Notes under the pieces: model-generated | What the model saw: only the letters and a program-made list of their open reading frames with translations | What the model was told of the DNA's origin: nothing | Database searches by the model: none | Shown here: positions 44,832 through 55,955 of the stretch, piece by piece | How positions within the stretch are numbered: the stretch's first letter is position 1 | Layout: every line of letters begins with the position of its first letter | Position numbers and translations under genes: made by a program | Source: Euptelea pleiosperma | Lineage: Eukaryota > Streptophyta > Magnoliopsida > Ranunculales > Eupteleaceae | DNA length: 64,000 nt | Assembly: GCA_035048495.1 (NCBI GenBank) | Contig: CM068553.1 | Coordinates: forward strand, 16,369,190-16,433,189 | Direction of reading: 5' to 3'

Positions 44832-45114
44832 TAGGGGTGTCAACGGGTTGGTTCTGGTTCGGTTCCTAAGGTTGCTAGAATTGGAACTAACGGTCCCAGT
44901 TCTTATTGGTTCCGGTTCTCAAAATGATGGATCACCAGAATTGTTTATTTTGTTTCTGTCAGTTCCGGTTCTGGTATATATTATATATCGGTTCAAGTTC
45001 GGCTCCGGTTCCGGTTCTTTTTTTATCGGTTCCCAAAAATGTGAAACCGGAATCGGTGTTTTTTGTTCCAGTTCCGATTCGGTTCCCGTTATAAGAGTAA
45101 AATTCACACCCCTA
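44832..45114. mobile_element. hAT-type MITE (TAGGGGTGTCAA family)
   Basis: Starts TAGGGGTGTCAACGGG and ends ATTCACACCCCTA, with GGTTCCGGTTC-rich inside. It is the same family as the 16854-21083 element without its Helitron. The flanks share TATCTAA but offset by three bases, so the 8-bp duplication is blurred. Confidence 0.75.
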
Positions 45115-45173
45115 TAATATCTAAGGTTTTAGTAAAAATCCCTGAAATTTGAAAGTTTATTATTAGTAGGGTC

Positions 45174-45486
45174 GGGCTCCGTTGACAGATCTAAAATGAC
45201 AGGGACACAATATAAGCCACGTGGCATACTGTTACAGGACCCTGACCGTATGGATGTTTGTCCTATCCCCTGACAAAAAAGCAGCCTGATTAGTGATTTA
45301 TAGGCTTTGGATTGGACTTATTTTCATGGGCTGATCTCAACTGTGGGAATTTGAGCAGTATTTGAGGTACAAAGATGCAACACATATAAATCACTAATCA
45401 GGTTGATTTTTGGCTTGTAGGTCCACCATGGGATAGGAAAAACATCCGTACGGTCATTGTCCTGTAACAGTGTGGCACCTGGTATA
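45174..45486. mobile_element. Mutator-like palindromic MITE (GGGCTCCGTTGACAG ends), diverged
   Basis: Starts GGGCTCCGTTGACAGATCTA; arms match 3043-3407 with the core on both sides. It is truncated at the right at GTGTGGCACCTGGTAT. Confidence 0.6.
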
Positions 45487-46149
45487 AGAAAAGAGGGGTA
45501 TAAGAAAACCATTAAATTTCTGTTAAATTCTATTTTTTTTTCATTTTTAATTTTTAATTTTCAAATTTTAAAATTTGAATTTCAACACCACTTTTTTCCG
45601 TTAAAATCTGTTAAAATTCATTTTTTTCATTTTTGCCCTGGTCGTTTCAATCCGTTTTAACGTTAACACCCCTCTCGAGGCATAAAAAGTGGGACTCCTG
45701 AACCTGACCCTTGGGCTATATGTAAATCCAACCCATTTCATTCCTTATATGTAGGTAAATAGTAGGTGACCCGTGCCCACGGCACTCATCGATAAAGCGT
45801 TTGTCAAAATTGGGTGGGTGTGAGTGGCTGAGATCCACCGTCCATTTGGTGTGATAAGATCTCGGCCATCCTTTATGAAGCCGAATAAGAGGGGAGACAA
45901 CCGTCCTATTTTGTTATATAGATAATTTTAAAAAATAAATATAAAAGAAATGATTTGTTAAGGGCCGGATAGGGCTGGGCCCCCTTGAGCGTGACCCTAG
46001 CCAAGCCCTTATTTTGAAGGGCCTTACATATTTGAGCCCGGCCTGGCCCTAAGGGCTGAGATTTTATAAAAAAAAAAGCCCTCTATTTAGGGTTTTCAAA
46101 TGGTAGGGTAGGGCCGGGCAAGGGGGGCGAATTGACACCCCTAGCCGCC
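45487..46149. other. Spacer: AACGG relic and hAT fragment
   Basis: Holds a T-rich AACGG-type relic (about 45530-45665) and a GGGCCGGGC-rich hAT fragment (about 45960-46142) that ends in a good hAT terminus TTGACACCCCTA. No gene. Confidence 0.4.
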
Positions 46150-46297
46150 GGTAAAAGTCACCAATGTAAGTGATATTTTTCCCTCCAAGCCTTTAGCGGT
46201 GGTTTAACCGCTGCCCACCGCTAAAACGCTCTATAATGGTAGTTTTTTATTAGCCGCTGCTAAAAGTTCATCGTTAAAAACCAATTTTCTTGTAGTG
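46150..46297 (-). mobile_element. CACTA-type terminus, truncated
   Basis: On the minus strand the sequence begins CACTACAAGAAAA, the typical end of plant CACTA (En/Spm) elements, followed by subterminal repeats of CCGCTAAA and AGCGG on both strands. Only one end is present; the other side meets a hAT terminus at 46142. Confidence 0.6.
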
Positions 46298-46525
46298 GCA
46301 TGTGAGTTATTGTAGGGGCATTTTTGAAAGATTAGTTTGGAGGGTGAGCTTATAAATTGTGGCAACTCAAGGGGATGTATTGAAAATAAGAATGATGGCA
46401 TGGACAAATAATTAAGTATTACCCATTTAATGAACTTTTACGTTCTTGGCAAGAGCATTTAATGAATCGATAGGTGCCATGCCTTTTTGATAGACAAATA
46501 ATAGTAATAGATTACAATTATTATT

Positions 46526-46766
46526 AGGGATTTTTGGCTATTCTCCCTTACGTTATTGATGCAATTTGCATCTCACCCAATGTTTTTAAAATATTCGTGT
46601 CTCACCCTTTGACCATGGTCCGTTGACCATAGACCCCCATTAACGATCTCTCCCAATTTTTTTTTTAAATGACTATAATGACCTTGGGTGAGACGCAAAT
46701 ATTTAAAAACAATGGGTGTGATGCAAATTGCATCAATAAAGTAAGGGGGACAAGCCAAAAATCCCT
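46526..46766. mobile_element. Palindromic MITE (CATCTCACCCAATG family), complete copy
   Basis: 241 bp with ends AGGGATTTTTGGCT and its complement, then arms containing TTATTGATGCAATTTGCATC and CACCCAATGTTTTTAAA. Nearly the whole length can pair. It has no ORF. Partial relatives lie at 42199 and 43008. Confidence 0.7.
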
Positions 46767-47540
46767 TTTTCCTCATAAACCATGCACTTGAGTGATTATA
46801 CAGGCATCATCCATGTTGATGACGGACCATATAGTATGAGCCCCGTGGCACACTCTCAGAGACCACTGACCATATGGATGTTTGGCCCAACCATAGATGG
46901 ACCTACAGAACAAAAATTAGCCTGATTGGTAATTTTTTAAGCTTTAGATTAGAGTCGTTCTCCTGGGTTGATTTTATCCGTAGTATTTGAGCATTATTTG
47001 GGGTACAAATATCCAATGGTTTGAAATCACCAATTTTTGCAAACGCTTTTGTCGGAGAGTGCTGTGGGCATAGGCCATTTACTATTCTATATAACAAAAC
47101 ACATTAGTTGTCTCCCTACTTATACCTCATCTTATAAGCATCGACAAAGAGGGGCCGAGATCTAATCCTCCCCCAAATGGATGGTGGATCTTCACCACTC
47201 AACTGATTTTGGTAAATTCTTTGTCGAGGAGTGCCGATGGCACGGGACACCCACTAGTATTTTATAAAACAACACCCATAGTGCATCTGTTTTTTTTAGA
47301 GAAAATGAAAGACTTAGTGCATGGTATATTCAAAACTAAATTTATTCACACAGTTGAGATCAACCCATGAAAATAAGTCCAAGCCAACGTCTATAAATCA
47401 CTAATCAGACTGAATTTTGGTTTTTAGGTCCACCTAGAGGTTGGCCAAACATCCATACGGTAAGAGTCCTCCAATAATGCGCCATGTGGCACATATTTGT
47501 TTCCTGTACAGAATCCTGTCATTTTATGGCTGTCAACGGA
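46767..47540. other. Spacer end with element halves
   Basis: Half of a core-type element (46835-47040), a join into sequence on GGGCACTCC-type words (about 47040-47260), and the right half of a GGGCTCCGTTGACAG palindrome (about 47340-47540) that abuts the start of unit C homology. No gene. Confidence 0.4.
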
Positions 47541-47800
47541 GCCTGACCCATCAAAAAATAGTGTCTATCCAGTGTACCAACGAGGCCATGTACCGGTTAC
47601 CATTGGCAAGGGTAACCTTTGATGCACCGGTAACCTTTGATGCATAAGTAATGAGAAGATCTAATGTCTAATGCAGAGAGAGTATTAACCTTTCTCCAGT
47701 ACGCATCAGGCTGATTGTTGGTGATCTTGCATTTCAGTGAGCAAAATCACTTGGGTGATCTTTGCATTTTAGTGATCTTCCAATATTAATGGAGTTGATG

Positions 47801-47935
47801 CACATGGACCCTCTCTCCACTCGTCAGGCTGATTGTTGGTGATCTTTGCATTTTAGTGATCTTCCCATATTATTTAAGCAATCTACTAAAATGGGAAGAT
47901 CACTAAAATGGATTAGTGGAGAGAGGGTCCATGTG
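47801..47935. mobile_element. Palindromic MITE, unit C
   Basis: Same 135-bp hairpin element as 242-376, complete on both sides. Confidence 0.7.
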
Positions 47936-49069
47936 GTTATGTGCTCACTGTGCATTCAGTAGTCTCTAAGATATGACATGTGGCACCTACATGTGGATTA
48001 CACTCCACATGTAAACGTTGGATTAAAGTCATTTGCATGGTTTGATTTTTAATGGTGGATTTGAGCATTTTTGGTACAAAGATCCAAAGGTTCTAAATCA
48101 GTAAACAGGCTGACTCCCTCACATGTGCCACCTACATGTGGATCCCTCTCCCAGACACTTGGCACCACCTTTGGCACGCCTTTGTACACCTACGCACCAA
48201 AACTCAAACTGATTGGTGATTTATGGCCATTGGATTTGAACATTTTTGGTCTAACGCCAAATCAAATGGATTCCCAAAGGGTATTTTTGGGATTAAACGT
48301 TGAAAAATTTGACACCAATTGAAATGGCGTTTTGTATTTTTTTTTTTTAAATTTTCAAAATAAGTATTGATTTAATTTCATATTTTTTTAAAACATTTTC
48401 TGTTAATTATATTCATGAGAAAAAATCTAGTATAAGCATGCCTATAACACGTGGCACACTCCTGCGATTACATGCACCAAAAATCAGCCTGATTGATAAT
48501 TTCTAGCGATTGGATTTGAGCACTTTTTCTTCAACATGGGCCTAGAACTTATCTATATATAGGCCTGTTAAAGAAATCCATATATGATGAAAAAAATTTA
48601 AAATGTTCAAATCCAATGGGTACAAATCTCCAATCAGGCTGAATTTTGGTGTGTAGAGCCAACCAAACATGGGGTCAGTGGCCTCGTTGGTATACTAGAT
48701 AGACACTATTTTTGATTGGTTCAATTTAAGTGAAACCAAGTGATTTGCCATGCCCGGGCCCTTCAAAGTTTGAAGTCTCCCCTTCCAAAATGCCACGTGT
48801 AGCACTCATTTGGGCCCGCTAACCTTGAGAGGATGTTTGCCCACCACTTCGTGGACCTGCACACCACCCTCGCTCAAATCCAATGGATATAAATCACCTT
48901 ATTAAAATGCTAAAATCAAAGGTTAGAAAATACCAATTAAGCTCATTTTTGGTGTGTAGATCCACCACGCCAAGAGGTGAAACAAACATTTAGTGCTGTG
49001 GGCCCAAAAGAATGTTTCACGTAGCATTTTTTTTTTAGTGTGACAGCAAACTCAGGCCCCACACTAGTT

Positions 49070-49110
<41 letters not shown>

Positions 49111-49427
49111 ATATTGGAATGGAAATATCAATATACGTATAGAAAGCCATTTAACGTCTTTATTGCCCATAGATCCCAAATATAAAAAAAGAAAAGAAGT
49201 TGTGTTTTCTTTTTATTTTTAGTAGTTTAAAAAAGTAAAAAATCATAGAAATCTAATAAAAAACTATTTGAATGGAAACATCAATATGCGTATAGAAAGT
49301 CATTTAACGTATTCAATGCCCATGGATCCCGAAGATAAAAATAAAAAAAGAAACCCAAAATCATAGAATTCATTTCCACAATTTTGCTAATTAAAACTTT
49401 CCATCTTCATATATGTCACCATCTCCT
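47936..49427. repeat. Unit C left block: palindromic elements and (GA)n
   Basis: Equivalent of 377-1855, with the GA tract at 49073-49107. It shares B-specific changes (CAGTAAACAGG, the extra GCCACCTACATGT and GGGCCCGCTAACC), so this end is closer to B than to A. Confidence 0.55.
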
Positions 49428-49435
49428 TATAAATA
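49428..49435 (+). promoter_or_regulatory. TATA box of B3 gene, unit C
   Basis: TATAAATA, 63 bp before ATG 49499, in the same context as in the other units. Confidence 0.6.
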
Positions 49436-49498
49436 CAGTATCATTTCTTTGTTACAATTACACATTTTTACAATACTGCTATTTTGTTTTGAAATTCA

Positions 49499-49957
49499 AT
49501 GGCGCCGAAGAATGAAGATGTAGGGAAAGGTAAAGGTAAAGGTGCCCTCGTATCTGGAGAGAAATCTGGAGAGAAATCTGAAGAGCAATCTGTTGCTATA
49601 CCGCAAACACCCCCTCTCAGTAAATGGAAAATAAGAAAAGTTCTAACCAAATCCGACATTGAAACCAGATTGAGTTTACAGCAGGATCACATCCACTATC
49701 TTCTCCAAACGTGGCCAGAATTTAACAAAATAATACAAGAGAATGGGGATGAAGAAATTGCATTATTTGATCTTGATGAGAATAGTAAATGCTATAACTT
49801 AATCTTCAAGAAGTATGCCCTGAACGAGTCGTATGGTATATTTTGGAAACCATTCCTGAAGGAGAAAAAGATGAAATATAAAATTGGAGATGAGATTGGA
49901 ATGTACTATGAATCCAAGGTTGGAGCGTTTTGCATTAAATTGTTGTATTCAAAATGA
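49499..49957 (+). CDS. B3/DUF313-like small nuclear protein, unit C copy
   Basis: 152 aa, intact, with the SGEK repeat as in B. The only protein difference from B that I see is Met for Asn in LKEKKMKYKIGDE. Domain and N-terminus are as described for the unit A copy. AATAAA follows at 50096-50101. Putative DNA-binding B3-superfamily relative; function not known. Confidence 0.75.
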   Translation: MAPKNEDVGKGKGKGALVSGEKSGEKSEEQSVAIPQTPPLSKWKIRKVLTKSDIETRLSLQQDHIHYLLQTWPEFNKIIQENGDEEIALFDLDENSKCYNLIFKKYALNESYGIFWKPFLKEKKMKYKIGDEIGMYYESKVGAFCIKLLYSK

Positions 49958-50150
49958 GATGACTGAGAAATATCATCTAATATATGATTTACGTATTAGT
50001 AGGAAAGTAGGATAATAAATGAGTAGGATCGAATTGAAGTAGGAAAATGTAGCATGTTTTGATCAGAAAATATTTATGGATGTCTTTTGAATTATAATAA
50101 AATGATGTGTTTTCGGAGTATGAAATCAAATTATGTTCGCTTATGAATGC

Positions 50151-50348
50151 ATGGAATTATGTTAATATTAATGGGAGTGTGTGATTTGTTCGTTTAAATT
50201 TCTAAGTTGTGCCAGAATGGTTCCATGGATGGTGAGGTCCATAGGTTGGCACCGTTGGATCGTAGAATTCATTTGATCTCTACGATTTTTAGTCTTTTTC
50301 CAACACACATCTCCCATTCCAATATCGTCTCTTCAATGGCTTTCTTTA

Positions 50349-50387
<39 letters not shown>

Positions 50388-50841
50388 AATATTGCTTATT
50401 TTCTGTAATTTTTTAAATAAAGGATCAATAGTTTCGTCGTTTTATCATTTTAGAAACTTTGTAAGTAAGCTTTTTTGAATTATTACCCTGGCTAGATCAC
50501 TTAGGGTTCTGTTTGGGGTGGAAAATGAAGAGGTATGCAAGTTTACTAAATTAAACATTATTTCTTCTTTTTATTATTTTGGTAACCTTCCAAACCATTC
50601 TTTGCATTGGGTTGGGCTCTGTTGACAGATATAAAATGACATGGAATTATATTAATATTAATGGGAGTGTGTGATTTGTTCGTTTAAATTTCCAAGTTGT
50701 GCCGGAATGGTTCTATGGATGATGAGGTCCATAGGTTGGCACCGTTGGATCGTAGAATTCCTTTGATCTCTACGATTTTTAGTCTTTTTCCAACACACAT
50801 CTCCTATTCCAATATCGTCTCTTCAATGGCTTTCTTTATGG

Positions 50842-50902
<61 letters not shown>

Positions 50903-51155
50903 AGAGTAATATTGCTTATTTTTCTGTAATTTTTTAAATAAAGGATCAATAGTTTCATCGTTTTATCATTTTAGAAACTTTGTAAGTAAGCTTTTTTGAA
51001 TTATTACCCTGGCTAGATCACTTAGGGGTCTGTTTGGGGTGGAAAAAGAAGAGGTATGCAAGTTTACTAAATTAAACACTATTTCTACTTTTTATTATTT
51101 TAGTAACCTTCCAAACCATTCTTTGCATTGGGTTGGGCTCCGTTGACAGATATAA
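50151..51155. repeat. Tandem duplication of about 490 bp, unit C only
   Basis: ATGGAATTAT at 50151 starts a stretch that begins again at 50641. The first copy has the B-type AGGGTTCTG...AAAATGAAG, the second the A-type AGGGGTCTG...AAAAAGAAG. The first copy ends within the start of the GGGCTC-GTTGACAG palindrome (about 50615-50640). Each copy has its own GA tract (50353-50384 and 50846-50897). Confidence 0.85.
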
Positions 51156-51499
51156 AATGACAGGGACACAAATATAAGCCAGGTGGCACACTGTTACAGG
51201 ACTCTGACCGTACAGATGTTTGTCCTATCCTATGGTGGACCTACAAACCAAAAATCGGCCTGATCAGTGATTTATAAGTGTTGCATCTTTTTACTAAAAA
51301 TACTGCTCAAATTATCACAGTTGAGATCAGCCCATGAAAATAAGTCCAATCCAAAGCCTATAAATCACTAATCTGGCTGATTTTTGGTTTGTAGGTCCGC
51401 CATGGGATATGACAAACATCCATACAGTCAGAGTCCTATAACAGTGTGCCACGTGGCTTATACTGTGTCCCTGTCATTTTAGATCCGTCAAGGGAGCCC
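51135..51499. mobile_element. Mutator-like palindromic MITE (GGGCTCCGTTGACAG ends), unit C
   Basis: 365 bp, orthologous to 3043-3407 and of A type (ACACAAATATAAGCC). Confidence 0.6.
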
Positions 51500-52520
51500 G
51501 AACCTTTTGCATTCTAGTGATTAACCCATTTTTTTACGTTTTTGTTCCTGTGCCTGTGCGTTACAATTCTTCATAACGGCTGTTGTAACGGAAAAATGGT
51601 AACGCCCCCAATCTGTTATGCGGTTATGACTATTGGCTAAGGTCGAGCGAAACCCACATGTTATTAACAATCTCAGTCCAATTAAGGAGAATTAAGTTGG
51701 TCCCACCTCCACTACTAGAGACGCTAGTTTTTTAAATTAACCAAAACACCCAAAGGTGGCCCTGCCATCTGATTCAAGCATATATTTTGTGTATTATATC
51801 CAACGGATAGAATTCGTCAATCAATATATTTTTTGGTGTTTATATCCACCAATGGGTGGACTAAACATCCAAGCGGTCAATGGACCCAAAAAATACAATT
51901 AGGTAGGGCTACTGATCGGCTGGAGCAAATCACCAAAGGAGAAACGTGGCACATAAATACTTAGAGAAGATTGATCGTATGGATGTTTGGCCCATCCCTA
52001 GGTAGACATACGTACCAAAATTCATCTTGATTAGTAATTATTTAATTAAAAATTAAAATTGATTTGTACTTTTAAGGTACAATTTTGGCCAATCACAGTG
52101 CACCATGGACGTTGTCCGGAATCCGGATCATGGGACTATTTTTTGCCTTACAAAAATAAATTTTGTGTTCAAAACTAAATAATGCAAGTATAATTGGAAA
52201 AAATTTGTTAATTATTCGAGACGGAAAATTTCTTAAACAAAAAAAGATTTAATTGTATATGATTAAATAAATCCGCATATGATTAAAAAAATTTTAAATA
52301 TTCAAATCCAACGGCTATAAATCACCAATCAGGCTGAATTTTGGTGTGTATAGCCAACCAAACTTGTACGTAGCCACCTTGGTATATTGGATAGACACCA
52401 TTTTTGCTGATTGGTTCATCAATTTATGCACGAGGAACTAATCAGGTGCTGCCATCCATACATTGCAAGTGAAACCAAGTGATTTGCTGTGCCCGGGCCC
52501 TTCAAAGTTTGAAGTCTCCG
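51500..52520. repeat. Unit C intergenic repeats
   Basis: AACGG relic, core palindrome, and sequence carrying GTTGTCCGGAATCCGG and lacking the 150-bp A-specific part, as in B. It ends at a rearrangement at about 52524, where GATCC joins ACTGAGGGAC and an SOT sliver. No gene. Confidence 0.5.
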
Positions 52521-52524
52521 ATCC

Positions 52525-52907
52525 ACTGAGGGACTGTTTGTGATCAAAGGGAATAGGGATTGTTTGTGATCAAAGGGTCTTCACCATCATCAACAACATA
52601 AGCATGGATGTTTGGCCAGTCCCTCGGTGGACCTACAAACCAAAAATCAGCCTGATTAGTGATTTAAAACCTTTGGATTTTTGCACCCAAATAACGCTCA
52701 ATAATGCTCAAATTCCTACCGTTAAAATCAACCCATGAAAATAACTTCAATCGAACCACTTAGAAATCATTAATCAGGCTGAGTTTTTGTGTCCCAGTCC
52801 ACTGAGGGACATCCATACGTCATCGCCCTCTAATAGTATTCCACGTGGCTCGTATTGTGTGCTGTGACCGGCTTCTGTCGCATCATCATGTGACACAAGT
52901 TTTACTC
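52525..52907. other. SOT sliver fused to Mutator-like MITE, unit C
   Basis: 52560-52604 is the SOT segment ending CAACAACATAAGCATGG (minus strand), joined at ATGG to the inside of the GAGTAAAACTTGTG element, which runs to its right end at 52907. A small direct repeat (GTTTGTGATCAAAGGG, twice) precedes it. A has a complete MITE here instead (4948-5313). Confidence 0.7.
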
Positions 52908-53577
52908 TAAAAATTTCATTGAAGAAAAGAAAACCAAGGAGAAGAGAAAGAAAACCAGGGGAGTGTCACATGGAGTCTCGTTGGAGAGAGAGAAAGAGAG
53001 GTAATATTGCCTATTTTTTCTGCAATTTTCTAAATAAATGATAGTTTCTTCGTTTTATCATTTTAGAAACTTTCTAAGCTTTTTAAGAAAATTTTTGATC
53101 CCATGTTTTTTCTACAAATGGCATGTTGGTGCATTTCGTGTTCTTCCTATCTCTGTATGAGGTGTTCCTTGGTTAAACTTCGTGTTGGCAGGCCCGGCTT
53201 GACCATTTGGCAAATGAGGCGGTTGTCTAAGGCACCCCACTAGTAAGGTTCCCAAATTTCAGAAATTTTTAAGTGTTTTAAAATTTTTTTTATGAAAAGA
53301 TCCCCACCAGTCCATTCGCGTCAGGCCCCTCCAATCTGCATGATGTGACTGAAGCCGATCACAACACACAATACGAGCCACGTGCACACTCTTTGAGAGT
53401 GCTGGCCATATGGATGTTTGGCCAGTCCCTCGGTGGACTTGGAAACCAAAAATCAGCCTGATAGTGATCTCTAAGAGTGTCATCACTTGCTCAATGTCAG
53501 TTCGAGCTCCCATGAGACAAGAACCTACAAGAAGAGAATATCATAAGGATCTAAGTCACTTCAACAATCAAGTTAGC

Positions 53578-53579
<2 letters not shown>

Positions 53580-53661
<82 letters not shown>
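53580..53661. repeat. (CT)n microsatellite
   Basis: About 80 bp of CT. The orthologous tract in A (about 5981-5998) is under 20 bp. A leucine-serine ORF through it is an artefact. Confidence 0.9.
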
Positions 53662-53666
<5 letters not shown>

Positions 53667-54117
53667 ATAAGCAAGAGCTATCAGCAGAGTTCATCTTGTG
53701 TACCTTAGATGGTGGGATGAGGTCCCTTTATACTCACTTTGGTTAGTTTCCTACTCTCCTCATGTGGGTGTTCAAAAACCATGAATTAAAGGAAGAACAC
53801 ACTGATCACATGCCAAAATTTGAAGTCTGAAGACTCTGAACCATTATTCTATTTTTTGCTAAGTGTGTAATGTATTAAGAAGAAAAAATTTAAAAAAGAC
53901 GTGCACTAAGGAAAAGAACAGAGAACCACCGGCATCCCAATTAGGTTGGCACCTCGAATGCCCTCGGAAACCAACCCGATTTGATCGGGTAACCAAAAAT
54001 CCGGCCCAAACCCAATCCAAGTTCTAAAAGGGCTAACCCAACCCAACCCTAATGTCGGGCTCAACACGTCGGGCTCGGGTTGAGCTCGCCCAAGTTGTAG
54101 CCCTAAGGATAGCTCCA

Positions 54118-54455
54118 AAAGGAAGAACCCCGGCCATTGCAGAAGCTCTCAAATGCTTTCTCCATAGGAAATGAGCCTTAATCAGAGGTCCTAGTCGTGT
54201 TCAGGAAGTGCCACAGTGACACGAAGGTATACTTCGGATTCCGAGCAACGTAAACCATCTTGCAGTTGGAGTTCTTGATGGATTCTGGTAGTGCCTGGTA
54301 AATCATGTGAGTGTAAAACATTCTAGGAGAGGGTATACCTGACAAATTAGAAGCTGAGTTTTTCGTAAATATGGATTCTAATGTTCTTACTTATAAGGGA
54401 ATAGGGATTGTTTGTGATCAAAGGGTCTTCACCATCATCAACAACATAAGCATGG
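54118..54455 (-). pseudogene. SOT pseudogene 1, unit C (fragment)
   Basis: Orthologue of 6411-6764, with the same truncation at FWSYP, the same footprint-like GTTCTTACTTAT (54383-54394) and the same ATGG junction to a MITE (which ends at 54755). Non-functional. Confidence 0.85.
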
Positions 54456-54755
54456 ATGTTTGGCCAGTCCCTCAGTGGACCTACAAACCAAAAATCAGCC
54501 TGATTAGTGATTTAAAACCTTTGGATTTTTGCACCCAAAAAACGCTCAATAATGCTCAAATTCCTACCGTTAAAATCAACCCATGAAAATAACTTCAATC
54601 CAATCGGTTAGAAATCATTAATCAGGCTGATTTTTTATGTCCCAGTCCACTGAGGGACATCCATACATCATCGTCCTCTAATAGTATTCCACGTGTCTCG
54701 TATTGAGTGCTGTGACCGGCTTCCGTCACATCATCTTGTGACACCAGTTTTACTC
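54453..54755. mobile_element. 5'-truncated Mutator-like MITE, unit C
   Basis: Same as 6763-7065 in A: starts mid-arm at ATGGATGTTTGGCC and ends at GTTTTACTC followed by TAAAAATTT. Confidence 0.75.
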
Positions 54756-55437
54756 TAAAAATTTCATTAAAGAAAAGAAAACCAAGGAGAAGAGAAAGAA
54801 AACCAGGGGAGTGTCACATGGAGTCTCGTTGGAGAGAGAGAGTGGTAATATTGCCTATTTTTCTGCAATTTTCTAAATAAATGATCGTTTCTTCCTTTTA
54901 TCATTTTAGAAACTTTCTAAGCTTTTTAAGAAAATTTTTGATCCCGTGTTTTTTCTACAAATGGCATGTTGGTGCATTTCGTGTTTTTCCTATCCCTGTA
55001 TGAGGTGTTCCTTGGTTAAACTTCGCATTGGCAGGCCCGGCTTGACCATTAGGCGGATGAGGCGGTTGTCTAAGGCCCCCCACTAGTAAGGCCCCCAAAT
55101 TTCAGAAAATTTTAAGTGTTTTTAAATTTTTTTTATGAAAAGGCCCCCACCTGTCCATTTGCGTCAGGCCCCTCCAATGGAGTAAACCTTTGGTCACTGC
55201 ATGATGTGAGTGAAGCCGATCACAACACACAATACGAGCCACGTGCACACTCTTAGAGAGCGCTGGCCATATGGATGTTTGGCCAGTCCCTCGGTGGACT
55301 TGGAAACCAAAAATCAGCCTGATAGTGATCTCTAAGAGTGTAATCACTTGCTCAATGTCAGTTCGAGCTCCCATGAGACAAGAACCTACAAGAAGAGAAT
55401 ATCATAAGGATCTAAGTCACTTCAACAATCAAGTTAG

Positions 55438-55439
<2 letters not shown>

Positions 55440-55505
<66 letters not shown>
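55440..55505. repeat. (CT)n microsatellite
   Basis: About 65 bp of CT then CACTCACTCAC. The A equivalent (7731-7780) is shorter. Confidence 0.9.
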
Positions 55506-55509
<4 letters not shown>

Positions 55510-55955
55510 ACTCACAGAAATAAGCAAGAGCTACCAGCATAGTTCGTCTTGTGTATGTTAGATGGTGGGATGAGGTCCCTTTATACTCGCTTTGGTTAGT
55601 CTCCTACTCTCCTCATGTGGGTGTTCAAAAACCATGAATTAAAGGAAGAACACGCTGATCACATGCCAAAATTTGAAGTCTGAAGACTCTGAACCATTAT
55701 TCTTTTTTTTTCAAAGTGTGTAATGTATTAAGAAGAAAAAATTTAAAAAAGACGCGCACTAAGGAAAAGAACAGAGAACCACCGGCATCCCAACTAGGTT
55801 GGCACCTCGAATGCCCTCGGAAATCAACCTGATTTGATCAGGTCACCAAAAATCCAGCCCAAACCCAATCCAAGTTCTAAAAGGGCTAACCCAACCCAAC
55901 CCTAATGTCGGGCTCAACCCGTCGGGTTCGGGTTGAGCCCGCCCAAGTTACAGCC

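Noticed and set aside
53410..53670. ORF ending in a long Leu-Ser repeat (also at 7426, 55271, 22829 and 48943)
   Set aside because: It is a translation of CT/GA microsatellites and MITE arms; lengths change between copies with the repeat.
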